NCBI RefSeq assembly: GCF_024679245.1
Contig: NC_090174.1
Coordinates: 15,331,350 to 15,395,349 of the forward strand
Reading direction: 5' to 3'
Length of the DNA: 64,000 bases
Source of the DNA: Pseudorasbora parva
Lineage: Eukaryota; Chordata; Actinopteri; Cypriniformes; Gobionidae
The translations under genes and the position numbers were made by a program. Shown here in pieces: positions 25,573 to 34,577 of this stretch. Below the pieces are notes generated by a model. That model was given only the letters and a program-made list of their open reading frames with translations. It was not told where the DNA came from and made no database searches. Within the stretch, counting starts at the first letter, position 1; each line of letters begins with the position of its first letter.

Positions 25573-25990
25573 CGGTAACACTTTATAATAACTACACGCT
25601 ATGAAGCATTAATTCAGCATTTGTTAAGCATTAGTAAATAGTCAATTAATCAATTATAAAGCATTACTAGACATCACTAGACCGTTTATAAATACGGTTA
25701 TAAATACTTTGTTCTTGATTTATAAGCATATTTATAATGTGTTTAATAATTGCATTTTCATACTTTATTAATGATCAATTTATCTTTTCTAAATTCAGTA
25801 TTACATTATTTACAAACAGTTATTTAGTTGTCGGTGGTTCATAACATTATTTAGAAAAAGCTAGTAAATGATTAATAAACTACATTGTACATTGTACATT
25901 TGTACATACAATGTACATACAATGTACATTTATACATATTATTTAGACATTTACTAATGGTTACTGTTTTTTTCTTTAATAACAAGCCAT
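25573..25990. repeat. Partial GGTAACACTTTA-type MITE
   Basis: It begins GGTAACACTTTATAATAAC and continues with TTAAGCATTAGTAAATAG-like AT-rich sequence. The same opening marks the complete elements at 56218-57163 and 61703-62195. The right end is not identified. Confidence 0.5.
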
Positions 25991-26529
25991 TGTTTCAATA
26001 ACTCGAGGCTGCATCACTGTTGTAACATTGTTTTGGATTATACTGATTGTATATTAATATATTATTATTGTATAACTTCATAACAGTGAAAACGACAGTA
26101 GATCATTATATTGTATTTGTATCTAATCATGTAAATGCATGTCTTTAAATATAAAACTTTTGAGTTTTATTTTATCCATTTGCTAACAGAGATACAGATC
26201 AATGGAAAATGCCTAAATATTGCCTAAATATTATCCCAGTTACTTTTATCTTGCACAAATGTTTTATCTGAAATCGAAAAAAAAAAACATAAAAACATGA
26301 ACATGAACATGTTTTTTTCTATTTGGACATGAACTACACGCATAATGTATATATAGAAATAAACATCCAAAGTTTTGACTATGCCAAAACCATATTACAT
26401 TCATTATGCATAACTTACATACTTTATACAGCATTCAAAATTAATCATGTTAATGAGGGTATCCAAATATAAAACACATCCAATATTCCAGTTACACTGT
26501 GAGGGCTGCTCATAAATATTTATGTAGAG
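25991..26529. other. AT-rich flank of the LTR retrotransposon
   Basis: No feature recognised. The last four bases AGAG (26526-26529) are the left target duplication of the following element. Confidence 0.55.
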
Positions 26530-26670
26530 TGTTACGACTTGTGACGTAATTATGTGTTGAATGGTGTGATGATGAATTCTCCCCTCCCTATTGTTCTCTC
26601 TCTCTATCTCTGTGTCATGCAGCACTCCAAACGACCCGCAGCTGATCCTAATTAGCTGGACCGTGGTGGA

Positions 26671-26676
26671 TATAAG
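26671..26676 (+). promoter_or_regulatory. TATA-like box of 5' LTR
   Basis: TATAAG in the context GGTGGATATAAGCAGCAG, about 140 bp into the LTR. It is the only good TATA-like motif before the polyadenylation signal and likely sets the start of the genomic RNA. The copy at 32457-32462 lies in the 3' LTR. Confidence 0.6.
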
Positions 26677-27109
26677 CAGCAGTGAGACAAGGCTCAGGAG
26701 GAGTCCCTTTTCCACTAACCCAGACGCAAAGTGGCTTTAGTTGCTATTTAGCAAATTGTGACTTGTGATGTGTGTATTGTGACTCTGTGGAGTGAACACA
26801 AAGATATGGCCGCTTCGACTTGGTGTGAGATCAGAAGTTGTATAACCGTGTAGGGAGGTGGGCGCCAATTAATTTGGGTTTACCCACTCCTAAGTTTTCT
26901 CCTGTTTATATTTAGTTAGGGAGAGAGGTAAGAGTATTGTTCTTTTTTTTAACTTTCTTTTGATAGGGAATTTAGTTTACTTAATACCCTTTAGTAAGAG
27001 ATTGTTTTGTTTGTTATTTTGGCCTTGCCCTCTCCTGATGATTTGGTTATTTAATTCTGTTGTTTGTTTTTGTTCTTTATGTTGATATTGGATTTATGTT
27101 AACCCCTTT

Positions 27110-27115
27110 AATAAA
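27110..27115 (+). promoter_or_regulatory. AATAAA polyadenylation signal in LTR
   Basis: AATAAA in CCCTTTAATAAAACACTG. The functional copy would be the identical one in the 3' LTR at 32896-32901. Confidence 0.6.
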
Positions 27116-27340
27116 ACACTGGTTAACTAGATTCTTGTTCTAATCTTTTGTATGAGTGGTAGTAAAAAGCTTGGGGAACCTTTTTACAAGAAACCTCAAG
27201 TGTAATGAGAGGAAAAGATCTGGGATAGTGGACGAGGAGACTCCTCAACGTTTATTTATTTATTCAATTATTTGTAATTTCTAATAATTCTTTTGTTACT
27301 CCCTCCATAAACCCTTAGACGAAGGCTGGGACGTAACAAA

Positions 27341-27353
27341 TGGGGGCTCGTCC
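27341..27353 (+). promoter_or_regulatory. Primer-binding site, tRNA-Pro type
   Basis: TGGGGGCTCGTCC starts two bases after the LTR. These 13 bases equal the start of the classical tRNA-Pro primer site used by many retroelements. Complementarity to the tRNA 3' end then breaks off. Confidence 0.8.
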
Positions 27354-27461
27354 TATGTTTTTTTTTCTTGTGTACTAATTTCTTTCTCTTTTTCTGCACT
27401 TAGTAACAATTGTGTTTTTCATTGCAAAATTTAGGATTCGGTCGTTAGCAACGCAACTTTG

Positions 27462-27467
27462 GTGAGT
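27462..27467 (+). promoter_or_regulatory. Possible splice donor in leader
   Basis: TTTG|GTGAGTAC lies about 80 bp before the ORF start and fits the donor consensus well. No downstream acceptor or second ORF is evident, so its use is unproven. Confidence 0.3.
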
Positions 27468-27541
27468 ACTACTCTTTTCTTGATTTTCTGGCTGTTTTCT
27501 TTATTGGGTAGAGAGGAGAATATTAGTAAGACGATCTAGAG

Positions 27542-30500
27542 ATGGAGTTTGATCTGATTTCGTTTACTCTAGCACCAACTATTGAAGTCTTTAATCGCTG
27601 TAGAAAGAAGGATCTTTTGCTAATAGCAGATTTCTTTAGAATTGATATTTCTAAAGAGGCTTCTAAACAAGTCATTAAAGATGAGTTGTTTGACAAATTG
27701 GTAAATGATAGAATTTTGCCGCAAAAAAGCGACGATAATGAGGGGGGAGAACGATTTCAGGCTGTAGCAGGTAAAGAAGTGGATAGTGTGAGTCCACCTG
27801 ATACTGATGCTATGGTTTTGCAGAACCCCATGTTAGCAGTGAGGTTAAGGGAATTAGATCTAGAGATAAAGAAGCAGGAGTGTGAAGCTCAAGTGATCAG
27901 ATTGAGAACTGTTGAAGCGGAAGCCGAGAGGGATATTAAGTTGAGAGAACTCTCTTTAGAAGCTCAGCGTGTGGCTGCGCAACCTGTCCCTTTACCGCGT
28001 ACCAAAACCCAATCAATTTCCTCTCCTGTGTCAACGGTAGCTAGTCCTTCGGGTATACAGCATAGCCATGTATCTGCTGATGTTCATTTTGACCCCAGCA
28101 GATATATTAAGCTAGTGCCGCCGTTCAGAGAAGCGGAAGTTGATTCCTACTTCACTGCGTTCGAGCGAGTCGCAGGAAAGTTAGGGTGGCCGAGAGATAT
28201 GTGGGCTCTATTACTGCAGTGTAGTCTCACAGGAAAGGCACAGGAAGTTTGTTCATCCTTGCCAATTGAATCTTCTCTTGATTATGACATAATTAAAACC
28301 GCTGTTTTACGTGTGTATGAACTCGTCCCTGAAGCATACAGACAGAAATTTCGGCGCCATGAGAAAACAGCCAGACAATCTTATGTCGAGTTTGCGAGGG
28401 AGAAGAGAGTTCTCTTTGATAAGTGGTGTCTATCTAATAAGATAACGACCCTGGAGCAATTACAGGAGTTAATCTTGTTGGAAGACTTTAAGGATTGCAT
28501 GTCAGAGAATTTAGTAGTCCATTTGAACGAACAAAAAGTTGCTTGTTTGTCTAATGCCGCAATTTTGGCTGACGAGTTCGTTTTGACGCACCGCACCGTT
28601 TTTCTCGCAGCGCGACAGACAAAATTTGCCCCACCAAATTCAACCGATTCGTTAAACGTAGTGTCTCATGTGATGCGTCCTACAAGAGCTGACAATTTTA
28701 TGAGAAGTGCTCGTAAAATTAAATCTATGCATACCGAAAAACGAGAATGCTTTTATTGCCTGAGTCCTGAACATCTGATTGCAGATTGTCAGTCGTGGAA
28801 GCAAAAGAATTCAAAATCTAAAAGTGTAGCCCTTGCTCAGACATTACCAAAGCTAAGTCCAGCTAATGTAGAAAGTTACCAGCCATTTCTGTTAGAGGGG
28901 ATGGTTTCAATTTTTCCTGACGCTGAGTTTAAGCCAGTTGTTATGCTTCGAGACACTGGATCTGCTCAATCCTTTGTCCTTGAGCATAGCTTACCGTTTT
29001 CTGCTCAAACTTACACTGGTTTTGATGTATTGGTCCGAGGTATTGAAATGCATTGTGTTAATGTGCCTTTGCATACAGTTCATTTGAAGTCAAATCTTGT
29101 CAGTGGAGCTGTTAAGCTGGGTGTCCGTAAACAGTTACCTGTGGAAGGTGTAGACTTAATAGTAGGAAACGATTTAGCAGGTGGCGAAGTTTTTCCTACT
29201 CCGATTGTGACGCATACCCCACTGCAAAAAGAACAATCCGATCTTTCTATTTTATATCCTTTAGCATTCCCTGCGTGTGCAGTGACCCGTGCTCAAGCAC
29301 AGAACTTCAAGGAGATGATTGATCTTGCTGATTCGTTCCTCGTTCCTGACTCTACTCCATTGGAGTGTACATTGTTTGTAGAGCCTGAGCTAAAACCTGA
29401 TCCTACTTTGGAGTCAAAACACTCCTTAGTCGGGAGCCGAAAGCATTTAATAAGTGCGCAAAGAGAAGACCCGACACTAACTAGTTGTGTTAAAGCTGCC
29501 GATCTTGGGAAAATGTATAATTCGGGAGTGACTTATTTCTGGGATGACGGACTGCTGAGACGGAGATGGAAACCTGATGCTGATGATGTGAATTGTCAGG
29601 AGGTACAGCAGATAGTCTTGCCTGTGAGTTATCGCACGCCTGTGTTAAAACTGGCTCACGAACATATAATGTCTGGTCATTTGGGAGTGACAAAAACCTT
29701 CTATAGAGTTTCCAGATACTTCTACTGGCCTGGTATAAAGTCTACTGTGTCTGCGTTTTGCAAAGCTTGCAACACTTGCCAACTTGCGGGAAAACCGAAC
29801 CAGAGAATTCCTGTTGCTCCGCTTAACCCCATTCCTGTCATGAGTGAACCATTTGAAAGATTGGTCATTGATTGTGTTGGGCCATTGCCTAAGACTAAGG
29901 CAGGACACCAGTATTTAGTGACTATCATGTGTGCTGCAACACTCTTTCCTGAAGCTATTCCTTTACGCAACCTGAAATCCAAAGCAGTTGTGAAAGAGTT
30001 GATTAAATTCTGTTCTACTTTTGGCTTACCAAAGATAATTCAGACGGACCGTGGCACAAACTTTACGTCGAAAATGTTTGAACAGATTCTTAAAGGGCTT
30101 GGTATAAATCACCAGTTATCCAGTGCTTACCATCCAGAGTCACAGGGGGTGATTGAGAGATTTCACCAGACTCTAAAAACGATGCTGCGCAGTTACTGTG
30201 TTGAGACAGGAAACGATTGGGATGAGGGCCTTCCCTTTCTTCTGTTTGCTGTGAGAGAGACGGTTCAGGAGTCTTTAGGATTTAGTCCGGCAGAGCTTGT
30301 TTTCGGTCATGTAGTGCGAGGACCGTTAAAGTTATTAAGCGACCGACTATTGGAAGAACATCCAACCCCTATGACTGTCCCTGACTACGTGCATTCTCTC
30401 CGTCAAAAACTGCACCGTGCTTGTGAAGTGGCAGCACAACACCTTGTAACAACGCAAGATAAGATGAAAGCATGCTATGACAAGAAGTCTGTCAAAAGAT

Positions 30501-32257
30501 CTTTCCAGCCTGGCGACTCTGTTCTTGTTTTATTACCTATCCCTGGTTCTGTATTCCAGGCGAAGTTTACCGGTCCCTATGTGGTAAAAAGGAAAGTGAG
30601 TGACACAAACTACATCATTAATACACCTGATCGTAGGCTGAAAAGCCGTGTGTGCCACATCAACATGTTAAAGAGGTATGTGATTACCCAAAGTGAAACA
30701 AGAGGTGATAAATGTACTGATGAACAACCATGTGAGATCGTAAGTGTGCCAACTCCTACTGTCGCTATGGTTGCCAGTTACGTAATGGAAGAAGATGGAT
30801 TGTGTAATAGGGAGGTACAAGTTTCCTCCACATGTTTACAGAATTCTGCCATTCTAAGCAACTTGAAGAATCACCTTGCTTATCTTAGTACAAGTCAAGC
30901 TAATGAACTGACTGATGTGTTGCATGAGTTTCCTAGTCTGTTTTCAGATGTGCCTGGAAAGACTACACTATGTGTCCATGACATTGATGTTGGAGGTGCA
31001 TCTCCGATTAAACAGCATCCTTATCGAATTAATCCTCAAAAGCGTGACATAATGAAGGCTGAGGTGGAGTATATGTTGCATCATGGATTTGCTGTGGCAA
31101 GTCAGAGTCCCTGGAGTTCGCCGTGCTTACTGGTACCAAAACCTGATTCCAGCTATCGCTTTTGCACTGACTTTCGGAAAGTCAATAACATAACTAAAGC
31201 TGATTCCTTCCCGCTTCCTAGGATGGAAGATTGTGTGGATAGGGTGGGTAACGCCAAGTTTGTAACAAAGCTAGATCTCCTGAAAGGATATTGGCAAGTG
31301 CCTCTGACTCAGCGTGCCTCAGAAATCTCCGCTTTTGTCACTCCAGATAACTTCTTGCAGTATAAGGTGCTAGCTTTCGGGATGCGGAACGCTCCAGCCA
31401 CATTCCAACGTTTAATGTGTAGTGTGCTATCAGATGTGGAGAACTGTGAAGTGTACTTAGATGATGTGGTTATCCATTCTGTAACCTGGGCAGAACATCT
31501 ATCCAGCCTAAAGCGGGTTCTTCAGCGCTTGGCTGATGCTTCATTAACCTTGAACCTGGCGAAGTGTGAGTTCGCAAAGGGGCGAGTTACCTATCTTGGC
31601 AAGCAAGTTGGACAGGGGATGATTAAGCCAGTTGAAGCCAAAATCACCGCAATCCTTGAGTATTCCAGTCCTACTAACAAACGTGAGTTACGACGATTCC
31701 TTGGAATGTGTGGATATTATCGTGCTTTCTGTCCTAATTTCTCCTCTGTGGTGTCACCACTAACTGATTTGTTAAGTACCACAAAAAGGTTTGTCTGGAC
31801 ACCTAGTTGTGAACATGCATTTAATGCAGCGAAGGATTTACTCTGTAGTACCCCTATACTTAAAGCTCCTCAATATGATGCCCCATTTCAACTGCAAACT
31901 GATGCTTCCGCTACAGGAGCTGGTGCAGTCCTCCTGCAGGAAGATGAATTTGGTGTAGAGCATCCGGTTTCATACTTCTCTAAAAAGTTCTCACGGTGTC
32001 AGCAGAACTATAGTGTTATTGAGAAGGAGGCATTGGCACTGTTGATGGCATTACAGCACTTTGAAGTGTACTTAGGTGGTAGTATGGTTCCTATAATTGT
32101 GTACACAGATCACAATCCGTTAGTTTTCCTTGAGCGCATGTCAAACTCAAATCAGCGACTTATGCGATGGGCTCTCGCTATTAATGAATTTACTCTTAAT
32201 ATTCGTTATAAAAGAGGCTCAGACAATATTGTTGCTGATGCGTTGTCTAGGTCGTAA
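27542..32257 (+). CDS. gag-pol: Gag-protease-integrase-RT-RNase H polyprotein (1571 aa), Gmr1-like
   Basis: One open frame with ATG at 27542. Residues 1-60 are helical and charged, and 95-148 a probable coiled coil. Residues about 195-355 are a capsid domain resembling SCAN (EAYRQKFR at 264-271, then LQELILLEDFKDCM). A CX2CX4HX4C zinc knuckle spans 403-416. Protease has DTGS at 471 and IVGNDLAG near 540. The integrase zinc finger has H709/H713 and C743/C746, with DD35E at D777, D836 and E872 and a GPY motif near 1011. Reverse transcriptase (about 1150-1330) has LDLLKGYWQ, FGMRNAPATFQR and YLDD (1305-1308). RNase H has D1454, E1494 and D1523 (TDASATGAG, YTDHNP) and ends VADALSRS. Integrase precedes RT, the reverse of most Gypsy elements. 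No frameshift or stop lies between gag and pol, so all proteins would come from one precursor cut by the protease. There is no chromodomain. All catalytic residues I can name are present. Confidence 0.96.
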   Translation: MEFDLISFTLAPTIEVFNRCRKKDLLLIADFFRIDISKEASKQVIKDELFDKLVNDRILPQKSDDNEGGERFQAVAGKEVDSVSPPDTDAMVLQNPMLAVRLRELDLEIKKQECEAQVIRLRTVEAEAERDIKLRELSLEAQRVAAQPVPLPRTKTQSISSPVSTVASPSGIQHSHVSADVHFDPSRYIKLVPPFREAEVDSYFTAFERVAGKLGWPRDMWALLLQCSLTGKAQEVCSSLPIESSLDYDIIKTAVLRVYELVPEAYRQKFRRHEKTARQSYVEFAREKRVLFDKWCLSNKITTLEQLQELILLEDFKDCMSENLVVHLNEQKVACLSNAAILADEFVLTHRTVFLAARQTKFAPPNSTDSLNVVSHVMRPTRADNFMRSARKIKSMHTEKRECFYCLSPEHLIADCQSWKQKNSKSKSVALAQTLPKLSPANVESYQPFLLEGMVSIFPDAEFKPVVMLRDTGSAQSFVLEHSLPFSAQTYTGFDVLVRGIEMHCVNVPLHTVHLKSNLVSGAVKLGVRKQLPVEGVDLIVGNDLAGGEVFPTPIVTHTPLQKEQSDLSILYPLAFPACAVTRAQAQNFKEMIDLADSFLVPDSTPLECTLFVEPELKPDPTLESKHSLVGSRKHLISAQREDPTLTSCVKAADLGKMYNSGVTYFWDDGLLRRRWKPDADDVNCQEVQQIVLPVSYRTPVLKLAHEHIMSGHLGVTKTFYRVSRYFYWPGIKSTVSAFCKACNTCQLAGKPNQRIPVAPLNPIPVMSEPFERLVIDCVGPLPKTKAGHQYLVTIMCAATLFPEAIPLRNLKSKAVVKELIKFCSTFGLPKIIQTDRGTNFTSKMFEQILKGLGINHQLSSAYHPESQGVIERFHQTLKTMLRSYCVETGNDWDEGLPFLLFAVRETVQESLGFSPAELVFGHVVRGPLKLLSDRLLEEHPTPMTVPDYVHSLRQKLHRACEVAAQHLVTTQDKMKACYDKKSVKRSFQPGDSVLVLLPIPGSVFQAKFTGPYVVKRKVSDTNYIINTPDRRLKSRVCHINMLKRYVITQSETRGDKCTDEQPCEIVSVPTPTVAMVASYVMEEDGLCNREVQVSSTCLQNSAILSNLKNHLAYLSTSQANELTDVLHEFPSLFSDVPGKTTLCVHDIDVGGASPIKQHPYRINPQKRDIMKAEVEYMLHHGFAVASQSPWSSPCLLVPKPDSSYRFCTDFRKVNNITKADSFPLPRMEDCVDRVGNAKFVTKLDLLKGYWQVPLTQRASEISAFVTPDNFLQYKVLAFGMRNAPATFQRLMCSVLSDVENCEVYLDDVVIHSVTWAEHLSSLKRVLQRLADASLTLNLAKCEFAKGRVTYLGKQVGQGMIKPVEAKITAILEYSSPTNKRELRRFLGMCGYYRAFCPNFSSVVSPLTDLLSTTKRFVWTPSCEHAFNAAKDLLCSTPILKAPQYDAPFQLQTDASATGAGAVLLQEDEFGVEHPVSYFSKKFSRCQQNYSVIEKEALALLMALQHFEVYLGGSMVPIIVYTDHNPLVFLERMSNSNQRLMRWALAINEFTLNIRYKRGSDNIVADALSRS

Positions 32258-32315
32258 GAAATTGATGGCTGTTTATTATAAACGACTCGTTGTTTATAAT
32301 CTTTAATGGTGGGGG

Positions 32316-33124
32316 TGTTACGACTTGTGACGTAATTATGTGTTGAATGGTGTGATGATGAATTCTCCCCTCCCTATTGTTCTCTCTCTCTATCTCTGTG
32401 TCATGCAGCACTCCAAACGACCCGCAGCTGATCCTAATTAGCTGGACCGTGGTGGATATAAGCAGCAGTGAGACAAGGCTCAGGAGGAGTCCCTTTTCCA
32501 CTAACCCAGACGCAAAGTGGCTTTAGTTGCTATTTAGCAAATTGTGACTTGTGATGTGTGTATTGTGACTCTGTGGAGTGAACACAAAGATATGGCCGCT
32601 TCGACTTGGTGTGAGATCAGAAGTTGTATAACCGTGTAGGGAGGTGGGCGCCAATTAATTTGGGTTTACCCACTCCTAAGTTTTCTCCTGTTTATATTTA
32701 GTTAGGGAGAGAGGTAAGAGTATTGTTCTTTTTTTTAACTTTCTTTTGATAGGGAATTTAGTTTACTTAATACCCTTTAGTAAGAGATTGTTTTGTTTGT
32801 TATTTTGGCCTTGCCCTCTCCTGATGATTTGGTTATTTAATTCTGTTGTTTGTTTTTGTTCTTTATGTTGATATTGGATTTATGTTAACCCCTTTAATAA
32901 AACACTGGTTAACTAGATTCTTGTTCTAATCTTTTGTATGAGTGGTAGTAAAAAGCTTGGGGAACCTTTTTACAAGAAACCTCAAGTGTAATGAGAGGAA
33001 AAGATCTGGGATAGTGGACGAGGAGACTCCTCAACGTTTATTTATTTATTCAATTATTTGTAATTTCTAATAATTCTTTTGTTACTCCCTCCATAAACCC
33101 TTAGACGAAGGCTGGGACGTAACA
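32316..33124 (+). repeat. 3' LTR, 809 bp
   Basis: Apparently identical to the 5' LTR, with offset 5786 throughout. It is preceded by GGTGGGGG, the likely plus-strand primer, and followed by the AGAG target duplication. Confidence 0.97.
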
Positions 33125-33128
33125 AGAG

Positions 33129-33422
33129 TATCAAATTGCAGTGCATGTCCATTCTTTCCACCAGAGTTTTCCAGGTCTTACGCCCTTCATGAGAAACAAT
33201 GTGAACTGTGACCCAGAGGCCAGCACTTCAGCCCAGCTGCACAGCTGGAAGAGGCCTGCGTGCCACCCGACCACTCAAGTTTCTCAGAGTTGCCTAGATA
33301 TAAACCCTCGAATGAACTGATCCATTCTAAATTGGACATGCTTTGAATTTGTGCTGAGAATTTAGCGTGCCTGTCCTTTAATAACAGGTTAATTTTCATT
33401 GTCATTTCTCTCTGGCAACAGC
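33129..33422. other. No recognisable feature
   Basis: About 290 bp between two LTR elements without ORF or repeat that I can assign. Confidence 0.5.
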
Positions 33423-34290
33423 TGTCATGGATAGGCTGTGTAGATAATCAAGAAATGATACAGAATGAGCAATAATAAACACAAAGAACTAAAACATACA
33501 CAGAAGTCACATAACATCACATAACATTAATGACAGTCTAAACAAGGACTATGGCAACAAATAAAGAACTGAAAATAATACTGTAAATTAAGACAAAAAC
33601 TAAGCAAAACTGAACTGAAAATGGCCGTGACATTACTTCTCCTTCACTGAAAGTGCGTCCTTGCACTAAAATACAGTCCATACTGACATGGGGAAGGCTG
33701 GGGCTCTGGAGACAGGAGGGGCAGCAAGATGACCAAAGCCATGAAGGGTTGAAGGTTCATGGAGGATCAAATGGTGGAGCTTTATAGGGGTGAGGCAGAA
33801 ACAAGGAGACGACTGACTGAGATGGAGACCAAAGCGGAGCCGGAAAGCCAGGATGATGGTGACGGCCACTTTGGAGCTGCAGCCGAGCCAGACTGAGGTG
33901 CAGGTGTGGTTTTGGCAGACCAGGGCAGAGATGGTGGTTGAACTGGAGAAAAGAAGGAGCCCAACATAGCCAGAGGTGTGGTGGGTCGAGGTGCAGCTGC
34001 CGACTTTGATGTCTGAGGTAAAGCCTGAGAGACAATGGACCAATATGGAATCAGAAGGATTAGGGAACCCGGTGATGAGCCAAGGTGTCTGAGGTGGAAC
34101 CTGAGTGACAATGGGCCAATATGGAGCCAGAGGGATGAGGGAACCCGATGATGAGCCAAGGTGGAGCCAAAGGGTCGGAGGGGCAGAGGTGGAGTCCAGG
34201 ACATAGATGGTCATAGCTAAGGTATCCACAACCCAAGGCAGAGCTGATGAATGGAAAGCCCCAGCTGGATCCGCAGATCATTTATCTTGT
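33423..34290 (-). mobile_element. Minus-strand relative of the gag-only LTR element (partial)
   Basis: 33423-33632 looks like a 210-bp LTR (TGTCATGG...CCGTGACA). Just beyond it, 33633-33665 read on the minus strand gives GCAAGGACGCACTTTCAGTG then GAAGGAGAAGTAA before the LTR. The element at 14839 has GAGGACGCACCTTTCCAGGA then GGGGGCGTAA in the same position. The interior to about 34290 carries a 187-codon minus-strand frame with peptide repeats and no pol motif. The second LTR is not seen. Confidence 0.6.
33666..34229 (-). pseudogene. Gag-like C-terminal repeat region (remnant)
   Basis: A 187-codon frame, rich in Ser, Pro and Leu, is built from a degenerate repeat of about 60-90 bp: the plus strand repeats TGACAATGGGCCAATATGG and GATGAGCCAAGGTG. 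It lacks the N-terminal capsid-like segment seen at 15169. Coding status is uncertain; it is listed because of its position in an LTR element. Confidence 0.4.
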
Positions 34291-34429
34291 GTTACAGATA
34301 AAATGGGGGATGTGGGATGTGATTTATTTTTTATGGTGCAGAGGTTGAAAGAACGTTTTTGTACTACTGAATGTTTCTGTGTTTGCATAATATCTTGCCA
34401 ATTTACAAAGTTTCCACCTCAATAGTTCG

Positions 34430-34575
34430 AGTACATACAGGCACATCTAGTAAATCTATCTTTGTTGGCAAGCGTTTTGCCCTTGTCTTATGGTGGCTTA
34501 AAGAATATTGACAGGGAACAGGTCGAGAGGGCACATCACCCCTATTTTAAAATCTCTACAATGGCTCCCTGTCAG
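34430..34575 (+). mobile_element. LINE reverse transcriptase scrap upstream of Gypsy fragment
   Basis: CATCACCCCTATTTTAAAAT then CTCTACAATGGCTCCCTGTC (34526-34571) encodes the [13 protein letters not shown] motif of L2-type LINE C-termini. The LINE appears to resume at 36995 after the Gypsy element. Confidence 0.55.
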
Positions 34576-34577
34576 AT

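Larger units (their letters stand above)
26530..27338 (+). repeat. 5' LTR, 809 bp
   Basis: The terminal 7 bases are inverted repeats (TGTTACG/CGTAACA). It carries a TATA-like box (26671-26676) and an AATAAA (27110-27115), giving a short U3 of roughly 170 bp and a long R/U5. Confidence 0.97.
26530..33124 (+). mobile_element. Complete Gmr1-like Ty3/Gypsy LTR retrotransposon, 6595 bp
   Basis: Two 809-bp LTRs (26530-27338 and 32316-33124) start TGTTACG and end CGTAACA. I found no difference between them. AGAG at 26526-26529 and 33125-33128 is a 4-bp target duplication. The leader has a tRNA-Pro-type primer site, and a G-rich tract (GGTGGGGG) precedes the 3' LTR. A single 1571-codon ORF fills the interior. 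The order Gag, protease, integrase, reverse transcriptase, RNase H is that of Gmr1-like elements, not of ordinary Gypsy. There is no env-like ORF. All parts needed for movement are visible and unbroken. Confidence 0.96.

Noticed and set aside
26404..26715. Minus-strand 103-codon frame spanning the LTR start, with a near-identical one at 32247-32501
   Set aside because: Both are antisense reads of the duplicated LTR start; the repetition reflects the LTRs, not a gene.
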